A stretch of 64,000 nt of DNA, taken from positions 3,329,378-3,393,377 of the forward strand of contig CM038715.1 in assembly GCA_021613375.1 (NCBI GenBank), read 5' to 3'. Positions 47,294-60,695 of the stretch are shown one piece after another. The notes beneath the pieces are model-generated. The model was not told where the DNA came from. It ran no database searches and saw only the letters and a list, made by a program, of their open reading frames with translations. Every line of letters begins with the position of its first letter. Position 1 is the first letter of the stretch. This DNA is from Megaleporinus macrocephalus. Lineage: Eukaryota; Chordata; Actinopteri; Characiformes; Anostomidae. A program made the translations under genes and the position numbers.

Positions 47294-50200
47294 ACAGTAG
47301 TCGATTACACTCTGTGAAAACTGATGATGATGATTTGATTCATAGAAATCACCTAGAAACTCGCCAGACTTACACTGAAAGTAAAGCTGCCATATTCTTG
47401 CTTTTCTTTAAACAGTGATATGAGTTCTGTTTTTTTAAGATGCTGAAAAAGACTTAAAATTACAGCTACTGAACATTAATTAAGTTTAGGACCTTAAACA
47501 CTCTGTGGTAACTAAAAACCACACTATGTCCAGGGTTCCAGCAGACAGGGACAGTCCACAGGGTTTTATTACTACAGTTATTGTACTTTCTGTCAACTCA
47601 CACTTACAAAGTAAACTTCAGCAGCAGACTTAAAAAAATCTTCAGGGAACAAAACTACCCAAATATGTGCAAAAACAATCATCCACTCAAAGTCACAGCT
47701 ACAATAACAAGAACGAACTTCAATAATCAAGTACGTCCCTCACAACTGCAGGTCAAATCCGATGGCGCTGTTTACTCCTCCAATAACTCACGGCAAAGTG
47801 ACTCGAGTCGATTTCATAGAGACTCGACTGGAGGAGGCCAGCGCTGTAATAGAGTCATCCGTGAGAGATCAGATTGAATTGCAGCTCTTGTTTTGGGCGT
47901 TTATTTACGGACCGAGATGCAACGTTATTTATGACTGGCCCGAAGTGGAGCTGACGCAGGGCCTCTCTGGTTGAGGCTGGACACTAATGTGTTGTGTAGA
48001 TGAAAAATCGTGGGCAGATTCAAGCTGACAGAAGATAAATAGCACATGAGCTGGACTCCGAGAGACGGAGTGGCCCTTCGGTTTGGCGGAGCACCACCCC
48101 CGGCCAAAGTTCTTCCAGCCATTCAGAGTACTGACGTGGGATGTTGATTTCCTCGTGTCAACACTGATTTCAAATCAGTCATAAAAGGCGTGGCAGTGAA
48201 GCAGCAGCTAGAAGTTCAACACATGGTCAGAGGGTTGTAGGTCAACTCCCCAGTTGGGGCATCAATAAGTGGTTCCTTGGATTATGTGAGATGGTATGCC
48301 ATCCAATCCCAGTTTTGCGTAAAAAAAAGATAACATTTTTAGTCACTCTTTACAATAACATACAGCTAAATGCCCTAATCAAAGCAGTCAGAACTTCCAA
48401 CACCACAAAGTATTTTATTAACCATGAAGTAACTGTGACTAAACTGTGTTAAATAATGGTTTAAAAAGAGATGCATATATATTTCATTTGGAATTTTCAT
48501 TTCATCAAGTATTATTTTGCTATTTTAATTCTACATAATTTAAACTCTATAGTTTTATCTTTAACATTATTTCAGAAGTTCATGATTGGTAGAATGAAAC
48601 TGCTCCAAAATAGCTTGGAAAAAATCTGGTTCTATTGACTTACATTGAAAGTAAAGTATGTAGCCCACTCCTGTAACGTTGGTATTCTGGAGTTCATGTT
48701 TTTCTTTGGAAAGCAATGATATGTAAATACAAGTTACATGAAAGATGGCACCCATCCTATACCCAGTACTGGCATTTTTGTTAAAAGTCTCTGCCTTAAA
48801 TATCACATACATAAAATACACTGATTTATTAAAAATAGTCTAACAAGCAATAAGCAAGAACACGATTCTTTAAATTTAAAGCTTCAACACACAAGCTTAA
48901 GAAATTCAGAGACCTCTCTTGTTTAAATGTTTTAACTGCACACAATATTTTTAACTTGAGAAGATCAGAAGATTGTAAGGGCATTGCAAGAGTATTGAAA
49001 AGAAACTCAAGATACTTTATACAGAGCATGCTTTCTGTGGAAATAAGTTAAACTCCCACTGTCTACTTTAATCAGATCTTTATTCTTATCATTTTAATTT
49101 TGCAACCTAAGCATTAATTCCCATAGATTACAGAATCAGTACTGACATCACACAGCAATAAATAACACAACAACAAGTTATCAGGAGATATTTTATTCCA
49201 GACATGCAATCAGCCAGTTTTTTATTCTGATCTGTCACAATTATGATGTAAATAACATGAAGCAGGTAAAAGCACCTAAGCTGTATTTGACTGCCGCTAC
49301 TAGACCTGCACTAAAATGCTGCAGCATAATTAAGCATGACTCATTCTGCTGAACAGCGTAACAGCGTGAACAGAGTAAAGAGCAAGTAATATTATTTATA
49401 TTGCAAGTCGTCCTAAAAGAAAGACCTACAAACATGCTAGTCTGTGTTCACACAGTGTAAGCTTGAGACTAAGATTTAAATAAATAAATTGATTAATGAA
49501 TAAAATCCGGTACGAGTCAATTAGGGAAGAAAAGAAATTTGAATCAGCCGTATAATTTCACGATTGGTGCATTTTTAGTATCAGTAGACAGTAACTGCCA
49601 TCACGCCATCTCTGAATTACAGCCACTCGATCACATAAGAGCAGGTTAAAGAAAACATTAAACATGATTTGTAGATTTAAATATTTGTACATGCAGATAT
49701 TCTAACAACTCGAATGCCTCAGAAAGCCAGGCTTCTTGTACGCCCTCTTAAAAACTCTACATACTAAATGATTAAATGAATAAATGGTGACATATAAGCA
49801 TCCTTTTAGTGGAAACAGGACCGTTACAGACAGCTCTCGGCACCGAGCTTTCTAAACAAACCCTCCTGGCCGAGAGCGGAGAGCTACAGCAGATGTTCTG
49901 TGCTCCCCGGCGGGACTTGCTTTGCTGCTTCTCTCTCCAGCAGTCTCACACATGAACGACACCGGAAAGCCCAAAGAAAATTAAACATCCGGAAATGAAA
50001 CCATTAAATATGATGTAGCCTTTTCCCTTCAGAGGTTTACTACTGCACGTCTTTCCCGACGAGAACAGAAAAAGATACATCCTACAAAAAAAAAAGAAAA
50101 ATAAACCCTAAAAAACTGCTCCGTCAGAGCCAGTGGCAGAGAACCAGCTTCATAATGGCCCAGCGTAAAAGGATCAGCAGGTATTGATCCATAATTTGGA

Positions 50201-51088
50201 CAAGTGCCACGTTATTGACAGGAAGACAGAATAGGGAAGGGCGAGTATGTCTAAAGAGATGTAGCTGTGTACTCAATCACTGGAGCAAGAACGGCTGCTG
50301 GGGATAGAACAATAAAAGCATGTTATTCTTATTGTCCATGTAGATCAATGGTAATGCAGAAGGTTCTGGCGATGATGGATGGCTTTGGCCGGGTGCATTT
50401 TACTCCAGCGAGCATCAAACCAGTGCCAGCAGCCTAAATTGCTGAACCACTTTCCAGCAAACAGAACCGGTCTTAGACTAGAGACAATCACGACTGGCTT
50501 CAGTAGCGCAGTCCGAGACCGCACTTAATCCAGGTCAGCGTGTAAACAGAAACCAGAAAACAGAAATATCGTAAGACATTTTATAAACGAGGACACAATT
50601 TAACCCATATTACACACGGACAGAGACTCCATCCAACATGAGGGTGGGAGATAATGGCTTGTTTTAGAATCATCAAATCAATTTCAGAAAGATTCCTTGT
50701 TTATCAGTAAACAGTAAATGAACTGTGAGCTAATGGCCTCTGAAAATGAGAACAATTTCAAATTAGGCTACGTAGACCAGAATGATGCAAACAAACCGCT
50801 AGCATGCCTGTGTGTCATAAATCATATATTATAAATAATTCCTTCCTCTCGACACATGCATAAAAAGATCTGTAATTTAATTTTGTGATCACTTCATTAG
50901 ATACTCCTATGTAATACTAGGTCGGGTCCCTTTGTTGTCTAGAGAATAGCCTAATTTTATTATTAACTGATTTAACTAAAGTAAATAAATCTATAAATAA
51001 ATAATAACGACATCAACCACACAAACTACACCGACCAGCCACTTCAGTAAATAAATCTCTTTGCGTTTACACTCTTCCTCTATTTATC
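47294..51088. other. Intergenic, with the best conserved non-coding candidates
   Basis: No gene recognised. The 47740-48000 stretch (gatggcgctgtttactcctc, gggcgtttatttacggaccg) and the 49800-50560 stretch (aggtattgatccataatttg, ttggccgggtgcatttta) have very few repeats, balanced base composition and multiple homeodomain/HMG-type motifs. Short open frames there have no domain. A tRNA-promoter-like ggtcaactccc occurs at about 48240, perhaps an old SINE. Confidence 0.4.
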
Positions 51089-52150
51089 ATATCCTCCTAA
51101 GACCCAAAAGTTGGAGAATTTCAGTAATTTCAACATAAAATAAGTCTACTAGATGAAAAAAACACGTCACCGTGGTTTTTTAAAAAACATTTTAAATTAT
51201 TTTTTTACGGAATGTCCTTTATAGTGGACATTGTTGAGGACATATTTCTTGTTTTCTGTTCTGCATCAGACCAAAATCCCTTCAACAACATCAGCACCAA
51301 CTCAACCCTAGAAAATAATGTAAATGAAAACTGAGTAAACAAACATTTCCACGTTTGGCAGTATAAGAAAATTTTCAAATGCACTGTGTATGAATATAAA
51401 CAGGAACAAATAATAACCCATTACAAAGGTTACTGTTACTTTGATAAAATAAAATAAAAATCCAGGTTTCAACAGTTTTAGGTACACTAGCTAAACCTGT
51501 GTTAATCTCTCCAAACCTTGAGCCAAAGTTTCACACTTTCCACACGTAGTACCCAACTTCTCTTATTCCATTTCATTTTAATGTTCTATTTTTAAATATA
51601 CAATTATGTAACATTTTCTAATAAATTAGGAACAAATTAAATTAGTAATTAAAAATAAATTAGTATTGAATTTACATGTTTACAGAGCTTACATGTTGCA
51701 AAATGATCTCTGCCTCAGTCAACTTCCCGTCACCTGTGACATCATTCATTTCATATAAAACCAGATTTAGTCCCAATGTCCACTACGAAGGACATCAAAA
51801 AAAGTATGCTGTTAGGTAGTTAAACAATTGTGCATATCAATAGAAAGTGCTTTGAGAACTAGCTACAGGTAAATCAGATCAATTATAGGTTTTAGAAACA
51901 TAATAAATACATATTATTTTACAGTTTATCTCTCTCGCTCACATAAACTGTGGATACTGAGAGGCGTCCATTTTTAAAAAGACAGAGCTTCTGTTGTGAA
52001 TGACACACCCCAACACATGATACATCACTGGAAAGGCCAGGATGTCCTCTACATGGTTTTAGCGAGGTACCTTATTCAGTTTTTGAAATATCTTTGAGAC
52101 TCATGTCCCCTCCAGAGGGACAAAAATGAATTACCAGGTCTTACAAAGAC
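51089..52150. mobile_element. 1.05-kb interspersed repeat, copy 1
   Basis: It matches 62170-63215 throughout in the same orientation. Shared blocks include gaggacatatttcttgtttt, ccacacgtagtacccaactt and gacacaccccaacacatgat. The ends read ctaagaccc and the complement of gtaagacc, suggesting short inverted termini. Inside, ATGTCCTTTATAGTGGACAT and CAATGTCCACTACGAAGGAC are inverted to each other. This suggests a non-autonomous DNA element of undetermined class; no transposase frame. Confidence 0.75.
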
Positions 52151-54950
52151 ATAGACGCACTCTGCAGTTCTTCAGGTACAGACTGTACTTCATCGGTTTC
52201 TCTGCATCGACTGTCTAATAAAAGTTGGAATCGAGTTCCGTATCTTGACTGTTTATGCATGGTTTCCGTATTTTACAGAAGGTGCAGAAAGACAGTATCT
52301 GCAGATCTTAGATCCTGTGTTAGAACATAGACAGATATTCTGTGAGGCGAGCAGGTTCCAGATTATTTAGAGCTCTTCTAAAAAAGGAGTAATGTGAGCT
52401 CTCGGTTTTTGGTTGTGTTAGGAAGTGTGCTGCTGTGTTTTGTACGTTAGGAATGGATTGTTTTTTTTAGAATATCCAGTAAAAAGAACATTACAGTGAT
52501 CAACTCTGTTTGCAACAAACGCACAAACTAAGTTCTCTGTGTCGTTCTGAGAATAACAAGGTCCAACCTCAGTGACATTTCTCTAAAAGATAAAAAAGCT
52601 ACTGTAGTGACTGCAGATAGAGTCAGAGTCTAAGATCACACTCAGGTCTGGTAGACAAAGCTAAAGAACATAGCTGCTCATAAAGACTCCAAGTTTTAGT
52701 ACCAAGAGTCAGCTTTTCAGTTTGTCTTGATTTGTTTATAACATTTTGTGACATCCACTGAAACATCTCTCACACAACTTTAAGCCCATCAACAGAGTGT
52801 ATATTATCAGAAGTAACGGTAAAGTCATTGTCATTGACATTGTCAGTGCTGTGGTTTGAACAAAAACCTGACTCAACTTGTTTCGACAACTTGTTTGATA
52901 TTAAATAAGAATTTCATTGTTCAAAGACCCTACTTAAGAAAGGAAGGTTTGAAATTGGCATTAAATTGTTGAGTAGGTTACTACTTTTAGCAGACGCTTC
53001 ACTAAAGCAGTATTAAAGCCTTTTGGAAAAACACCTCTTGACAGAATAGTTCACAATAGTTATTACATCATGCTGAACACAGTCAGACTCTATCTTAAGG
53101 AATGAAGTAGGAACTGGATCAGGATCACATACGGATGTAGCAGAGAGAGACATCATTACTGATGTAGGCGGCTTATCAGGAAGGTTATTGGAACTTGTTC
53201 CAGCTGGCTGAGCTCTGCTCTGCTCTATCTTATCAAGACTATTTTATTTTGAATATGAATCACAGACTCTCTACAGGTTTTAGAAGATAAGTCACTATAT
53301 GAGGTGTCAGCAGAAATATCAGGATTAATTAGTCAGTGTGTGTAAGAGAACAGGACTTTGATATTATCTTACTGTATATTAATCACACTGTAGACATATG
53401 ACTGTCTGGATATTTTCATAGCACTGTCGTAGGTGGAGATCTGCTTTTTGAGAATATCATAAAGTACCTGCAGTTTAGTTTTCCTCCATAAGCTCTGACT
53501 TCTGACATCAGTTTCTTTTCAACTGGCATATTTCCTCATATATCTACTGTTTGTTTTTTAATATGAGAGTTTTTCTTTCATTTGGTGGAGGAATGTCAAA
53601 AGTTTCCTTTAATTTTTAATCTAACTTTTACATAAGAGACCTGATTATTAGACGAGGAAGCTAAAGCTGTCTTTGATGCAGTATTATAAGTATTTTTAAA
53701 TTTCTTAACTACCAGTGTAACAAATTTCAACTGATTAATTTAAATACTTCTTTGTTGACTTGATAAAATGCACAAAACCACAAGAGCTGTATGTATTTAA
53801 ACCTGTAGCGATGCTTAGATCCAGTATGTGATCCATCTTGTGAGTAGAGCTGCACACATGTTGCTTTAGATCAAATCTGAGTTTCTGGGATTCTAATGAA
53901 TTCTAATGCACTACTGTTACTAATACGAACGTTCGCAGTGAGGAGAATTTTATCATATCTTGTAGATACTAATAAAATGAGTACTTAGCTTGTGAGGTCT
54001 ATATATTACAGTAAATAACACAGAAGGGTCACGAAGTGGGTTGACTGCAACATATTCAAAGGGCATGTTGGACGGTGGAGTGGAGGGATCCCAGTGTCTC
54101 AGGGTGGTCTCATGTCCATGTTACCTTCTGGTTCTCTCCTTTTAGTTTAGGCTGTTATAGTTACATCTGCCGGAGTCACCAACCACACTCTAAAATTCTG
54201 AAAATTCATATTCTCTACAGTCTTACTCCCGAGCCCAACTAACTCTCTCTCTTTACTCCTCCTGAGGAAATGACTGTCCTCCCGTCTGTTGAACGCTGTT
54301 GAAGGACTGATCATCAGGGCCTCCACCCCACCATCACCAGCCAGCTCACCTCCCACCATCACCAGTCAGCTCTCCTGTCCATCTGTGTCTACTGCTACAC
54401 CCTCAGTTACATCACTGTACCATCCAGCTTAAAAGTTGCTGAGCTATTTTCACTTTCAGCCACGTTTCTAATAGAAACATGTTATTAAACTTATTCTCTG
54501 TAATAAGAACTCTAATCAGAAGTGTTTTATTTTTTAGTGAGCTTACATTGGTCACCCTCTAATTCTTCATCAGTGGCCAGAGGATGTTGATTCCACTTGC
54601 TGTAAGAACCAATACAGACTATTACTTACTGCATCCCACACACAGTTTGATAGTCTGCATTACAAGAACATAGTTATTCTGCATCTTAAACTCTGACAGT
54701 ACTAGCTGTGTGCTGCAACAGAAATAAACACTTCTTAGACCATCAGACTAACATGTTTACAGTCTTGACGTTTTGATCAGTTTTAGTGATCGTTTGGTTT
54801 ACTCTAGCTTTATCTTTACTTCTAGTGGACAGGAGAGGAAACCAGCATCATCCTGTAGTGCTGAATGTAGTGCTGAATCCCATATACTTCAACATCTGAT
54901 GAAATAATAAAAAATCCACACTACTGAAACTAGCAACAGTCAGAACAAGA
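52151..54950 (-). pseudogene. Degenerate LINE, endonuclease to reverse-transcriptase C terminus
   Basis: On the minus strand LLETWLKVK appears at about 54455-54482, the TETWLK signature of the endonuclease domain. Near the low-coordinate end LVCAFVANRVDHCNVLFTGY (about 52465-52530) and HNQKPRAHITPFLEEL (about 52370-52418) match the thumb/C-terminal pattern LVHAFV-SRLDYCN-L-TG ... R-HITPVL-SLHWLP. Domain order fits a single 5'-to-3' LINE on this strand. Its length is shorter than a full element, and many stops and frameshifts leave no frame over about 71 codons. Confidence 0.75.
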
Positions 54951-55262
54951 TCCAGGAAACTAATGTTGGTCCAGTAACCTCCTGAAAGTGACTGCATGAT
55001 TTATATAGTAATTTAAGCAGATGTCATCATTTCAGGAGTACAACTTCACTACTTTTGTAAGTTTGCACCCAGCAGATCATGTCAAAGGCTCGGACTGCAA
55101 CTGGAAAGTAAAAAAAATGTTTAGACTGACGCCAGCCGCCCCGTCCGAGAGCATAAAAAAACTATTCACATTTATCAGCCCTTCCAGCCGCCAACAATAC
55201 ATAACTCACATTTCACACCAAGCCAGTGATACATTAGTCATCCTCATGTCTGTGTTAGCAAT

Positions 55263-55265
55263 GTC

Positions 55266-55303
<38 letters not shown>
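55263..55303. repeat. (TC)n microsatellite
   Basis: About 20 TC units with two G interruptions. Confidence 0.93.
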
Positions 55304-55308
<5 letters not shown>

Positions 55309-55417
55309 TTTTCTTTCTTTCGTGTCCTTGAGTGCACTTTTTTACCACATTCTCACGACCACCAGCAACACTTTTCCCAATAACCTGTGTACGACTGCAG
55401 CTCTTCACAGTGCTCAC

Positions 55418-56354
55418 TAGAGATGGACCGATCAGCATTTTTGAGGCCGATTCTGATCACCAATTACCTTTTAGCGTGATCGACCAATACTGATCGAGGG
55501 CGGGGCTATATGCCACAGCAGGGCTACATGTAGTTATTAGCGCAAGCAAGTCATGAAACATGGTCTAAACTGGTTTATTACCATTTTAAACGAGCTCATA
55601 TGAAACAGCATAATATTTTAACTAAATTAACAGTAAATAAACAAAGTAAATCAAACAAATATTACCAATACTGCAATCATTACATTTAGACCCTTAATTT
55701 AAAACTAAAAAAGCTAATTAAATAAATGCAGTAAAAACTGCAGTCATTAAACTCAGACTCTGTTATTTTAAACTAAATCTGTAATCATTAAATGTAGAAT
55801 ATTGAATTACTGCTGCTGTTCTGTTCGTACCGGTCAGATCTGGTCTGTAGGGTTTCTGGGTTATTAGTTTTGTGTTAGCTGTGTGTGCTAGCTCTGCTGT
55901 TACTGATACTCACTGTATTCAGCTGTGTGGTGTCTCTTAAGTACTGTATCAGATTAGTATCAGATTAGTATCAGATTAGTAGTTAAATATCTTTGTTTTG
56001 GTTTTCCACACTGATTTTACTCATTTTAAAAACATACAGTAAACACTGCCAGACGGACGATGTTTTCTATCTGCACAAACTGTTCTCGTGAGGCCGCTGC
56101 TTTAGTCACTTTGTTGAAAATGAAAGGGTATGTGTTTCCACCTAGTGGTTCAGGTAGGAAATGCAAGTACCTGGCTGGAGGATGTTTCAACGAAACACTA
56201 GCTTGAAATACAGAAATTAAGCTCCTTGGTTTAACACCATCAATCGTCTCTCGGGATCGGCTAAATTGGAGAAATATGGGCTGAATACTGATGTTATATT
56301 TTGATTAACAATCATCTGATACCGATACATAGCCAATCGATCTTTTCACCTCTA
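55418..56354. mobile_element. Complete 937-bp non-autonomous hAT element, family B
   Basis: The termini TAGAGATGGACCGATC and, from the right, TAGAGGTGAAAAGATC are inverted repeats. They are flanked by a perfect 8-bp duplication, GTGCTCAC, at 55410-55417 and 56355-56362. This is diagnostic of hAT transposition. There is no transposase frame. The interior carries three atcagattagt-type 11-bp units. A truncated inverted copy lies at 15928-16745. Confidence 0.93.
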
Positions 56355-56362
56355 GTGCTCAC

Positions 56363-57555
56363 CTATACAAACCTCAAAAAGCCAATGAAACAAATGACAC
56401 AGTTATAGAGTGAATACGGTCAGCTAGGAGCTTAAAGCATGATAAACACAGCTCAGTACAAACATAGCTTAGCACAGGATTCAGAGCATAAGCAGTAACC
56501 CGCATACAGAACGTCAACAAGAAGATCCACCTTCAGCTGTAATGTAGTGCAGTGACTTCCTCGTTCATTTCTGAGTGTAACATGAACCATAACATGAAAC
56601 ATAACAGCTAATATAAACATGATGGAGAAAAAGTTATCACAAGTGGAGCAAGGGACGGTTCTCGACTGTGGAGACCACCTGGTGCACAGGTTTGTGAGCT
56701 CTTTTGGTGGAGTCGTTTGGGAAATGCAATTTAAATGTAATTATTTTTTGTACATTTTTCCACATCACTACGTAATTAAATCATTTCCTGTAAGTAAAGT
56801 CATTCAGAGTGGTTTGATGAGGTGGAATTGCTCTCAGTGGTGGTGATGGAAAGTCTGAAACGTTTAATATCTCTAAAATCATGACAAAAAGTTACTACAT
56901 GAGATGTTTATGAATGAATGTTCAAGACAGTTTTATGAAACTCTTTTGACCTTAAACAAATTCATGGTGGAGAGATACATACTCCTTGTTTTAAGATAAA
57001 TATCTCCTTGATTTATCAATATTTGAATGTTGGCCTACAGGTAAACAATTTCATATCAGACTACTTTAAATGACTTTGATGACTTAGATGACTTGGAATG
57101 TTAATACATTTCTAAAATTCTCTTTTTATGCTTCAGTTTTTTTATTCTCCAAGAAAACCAGTAATTATTATGATGATTTTTTTTTTCTTGGGGCTTAAAT
57201 GTTAAACATAGCATTCATAACCACTTTGTCATAATAAAGTCCGTAATATAAAATTCCAGTTTTTGAGATTTCTTTTAAATTGTAAATTTGACAGAAAAGT
57301 TATTAATTGTTCAGCCCAACAGCTCAAACTTATTTTACAGCTTATTCTATCATTTTACCCACAACATTTGCTAAATTAGGAGTGAGCATTCCAGTTGTCC
57401 TAAAGCTGTACTTCTGAATTGTTTGGACTCTGAAACTTTTCTCCCAGCTGAGCAAGTTATTACAGTTTCTGTAGTTTCTACAGAGGTCTTACACAACACA
57501 GATATCCAGAAAACATATATACATGCTGTGCATCCTTATAGTTACATAACATCAG
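56363..57555. other. Intergenic, no gene recognised
   Basis: Unassigned AT-rich sequence. A 75-codon frame at 56619-56846 has no recognisable domain. Confidence 0.5.
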
Positions 57556-57650
57556 CCCCCACACTGCCCCCACACTGCCCTCACACTGCCCCCACACTGC
57601 CCTCACACTGCCCTCACACTGCCCTCACACTGCCCTCACACTGCCCCCCA
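57556..57650. repeat. 11-bp minisatellite, about nine units
   Basis: Units of ccctcacactg with some ccccacactg variants. Confidence 0.93.
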
Positions 57651-57739
57651 GGCCTCCTTCGCCAATACACACCACTACTGAAAGTTAATAAGGTTTACTA
57701 TTCATAAGACAACAGTGACACCTAGCGGCCCGCACTCGC

Positions 57740-59027
57740 CTACACAGTCTGCTGTTACGGGGTCTCAGCAAGTGTCACTACAGCGCTGTTATAATTTGAT
57801 ATTGTTCCATAAAAAAATCTAGAAAATTCCATGCTCTGAATATTTTCTAGTTTCCAGAAGGCTGTAACGATAAACTGAAAGTAAAACTCACAATTAAAAC
57901 ATCACGTTTTTTAAAAACGTCCACGTACCTGATCTGTTGTTTTTTCTGTAGAACATCTCGTTCCAGCCCTTTTACTAAAATCCAGCTATACGTGATGAAC
58001 TGAAGCTGGAATGTTAAAAGTGTTCCTAAAATCAACTCCAAACTTCTCAGAACTCAGACACGCGCTGAACGCTACACAATGTTACATCACTTCCGGAGTA
58101 GGCTGCAGGTGTAATTGCAGCGTGATTTTGATTGGCCAGTTCAATTTTGCTTTAATTATTTCGATTTTGTGTTGAAGTGTTATGGAAAATACCAATTTAC
58201 ACTACAGAGAGAGATTAGACTCAAAACACGAGTGTGTAAAAGATAATTCACAAATTGCACACACATCACAAATGAGTTTCACTATTCACAAATAAATATC
58301 TCCCAGTCTGTCTCACAGCTCTGTTAAATTTAGAAATACATATTTTTGATTTTGTATTATAATTTATATGCGAAAACACATTTTTCTGTATTTTATTGCA
58401 TATTTTTGAAAAGACGAGGCCTCAAGTTTTAAATGTATTTATAAAGTGTTGAATCTAATGGAATGTATTAGAAAAGAAGAAGAAGCAGACGTGGACTGAA
58501 CGTTACTGTAATAAAGCAGTGAGTGGTGGGTAATAAACTAAACTGGATATTTTTAAACTGGTTTAATTAAACTGATTGGCCAATGTCATCAGTTAACAGG
58601 TGTTGTGCCGAAATCCGACTCTCCACCCGAATTCGACTCCCAACCAGAATCCGACTCCCAATTCCTGTAAAATTGTCTGATTTCCACAAACAAGCATTCT
58701 AGCGGCTTATTGTTATCATTTGAAGACTTTACCAGAAAATACAAAGTTAACCTATTGGATAAAAAATGTGACAAGATTAGTTGCTTTGTATTTTAAGCAG
58801 AATATTTTCTGGGATTTAATATCTTTCTCGAGATATTATTATATTAAAACGTGATGTTTTGATGGTGAGCTTTACTTGCACACTGTCAGTATATCATTAC
58901 AGCCTCCTAGAAACTAGAAAATATTCAGAGCATGGAATTTTCTAGAATATTTTATGGTACAGTATCACATCATAACAGCGCTGTAGTGACACTCTTGCTG
59001 ATACTCCGTGTACAGCAGACTGTGTAG
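57740..59027. mobile_element. 1.29-kb element with long inverted arms (foldback-like)
   Basis: The left arm (57740 to about 57918) and right arm (about 58845-59027) are reverse complements at roughly 85% by eye. Both begin CTACACAGTCTGCTG and share cactacagcgctgttat, tagaaaattccatgctctga, atattttctag and aaaacatcacgttttt. The interior of about 930 bp has no recognised gene. No flanking duplication was found, so it may be an old foldback/long-TIR transposon or an inverted duplication. Confidence 0.8.
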
Positions 59028-60695
59028 CCCATAGTTGATGTTTTATAGCCCCTCCCACCAATGTGTTAAAAATGGTTCCCTGGAAAAAGTGCAGGCACTC
59101 TGGAGCACACACACATACATCCACTCACGCTCACTCCTTCTACAGAATTAAATACTCTGACACACCCAGTAGGGTTAAAACGCACCTTTACTGCCTTCTC
59201 TGTGTGTCATATATAAAACACTACCACACCTGCGTGGAGGAACAGTAAGCGTGCGAGCTGTGAGTGTGTGGACTCAGTGTTTGGAGCTGGGTGGAGTTGG
59301 CGTCTCTGAGTGAACACACAGAAGCTCAGAGTTCCTCTCCTGCCCTATCAGACCCCGCTCAGCTGCTGGAGAGCCTTTACTGAGAGATCATCACACTGCT
59401 CCTACCACCAGTCCATACATGCTCACAGTGCAGAGGAGAGGTTGAGGTGTTGGCTTGTTAGGGTCCATCCCAGATCGGACCCTGTTCCCTTTCGTTAGAC
59501 TCCGAAAACCTGTGCAGTTAGACTGATCTGAAATATTTCAGTACAGAAGAACCTGCTGTGTGAGAATCGTTCACAGTGGCGGGGAGGGGGAATCAGACCC
59601 CTGAGGAGTTTAAAAGCTCCCCCACAGAAAGTGTTTTATCATTTTATGAAAAGATTTTTGCCTAAAATGCATTTTCAAAATGATATTAATGGCAGACAGA
59701 TGCGCGCAGGGTGTTGTGAGGAATCAGATAGTCCCCAAAGAGGACGTATCTCTCCCACCACCACTGTGAGTTGGGACATTTCTCCACAATTCAAATGACA
59801 TAATAACTGTTTTGACTCATACTGGTTAGAGAGTTAATAATAGAGTAAGTCAAATAGAGTTCCCTTACAATATAGTTGTATTAATGGAGGACGTGTTACT
59901 GGGTCAGCTGATTAATCTAAGGTTGAAAACAGAGCCGACCTCACACCAAGGCCTTAAAGGGAGCACTGATTGTAAAGACTTATGAAGAGTATGCCATAAA
60001 ACAGTGAATTAAAATATATATATTGAAACCAAAGCGGGATGTTTTGTTAATTGTATAAATAAATCATGAAAATAAGCAAAACTACTACTATTAGGTCACC
60101 ATTGAATTATATATTTAAGTTAAATGAGACATTTTGCTGGCTGTTTTTGCTCTATGGATAAGACAGAGCAGCCATTTGATGTGGCAACTATTCGTAATGA
60201 TAAATAAAGTTGGGTTTAATTAATAAATTTAATTTCATACATGTTTAAATAAATTTTGGTTTATACATGTGTATTTAAATGGAGTTGAACATGTATACCT
60301 TATTGGGGCCTTTATGTCTTAATTATCAGGGTTTCTTTTAAATCCTTATCGTGTTTCAGTACTTTGGTAGAGTCGTTCTGGATGTGTATTGAAATAAAAG
60401 CTTCTTGGCTAGCTCTTTGGTTTTGCCTGATCCACTAAAATAACTGTAATATCTACATCAGCTCTCAGACACAGTCCATGAAATCAGCAGGAATACACAT
60501 GGATTTCTCACTTTCTACTTTTCTGGTCTAAAACGGGGTCTAACTAAAGGGCTAAGGTTTTGTCTCAGGATGGACACTTGTTGGTTCTGATCTGCAGTCA
60601 GATTGTACATTGTGCTTATGATAATCCTTTAGGAACATCTTTGTAAAGCTGATCAAGGGTCAGCTGTTGAAGCACCAAAGACATTGAGGGTTCCT
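59028..60695. other. Intergenic and 3'-UTR side of the glutathione peroxidase gene
   Basis: The part nearest 60695 should be the 3' UTR of the gene on the minus strand. Plus-strand tttaat hexamers near 60216 and 60226 give ATTAAA on the minus strand and are weak polyadenylation candidates. A selenocysteine-insertion (SECIS) element would be expected here; I could not identify one by eye. Confidence 0.4.

Noticed and set aside
48225..48265. tRNA-like internal promoter (ggtcaactccc)
   Set aside because: No cloverleaf could be folded around it; at best an old SINE fragment.
60480..60512. Possible SECIS element in the glutathione peroxidase 3' UTR
   Set aside because: A GTGA and a small tccatg/catgga stem exist, but the unpaired AA and proper quartet spacing are missing. 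SECISearch3 over 59500-60695 would decide.
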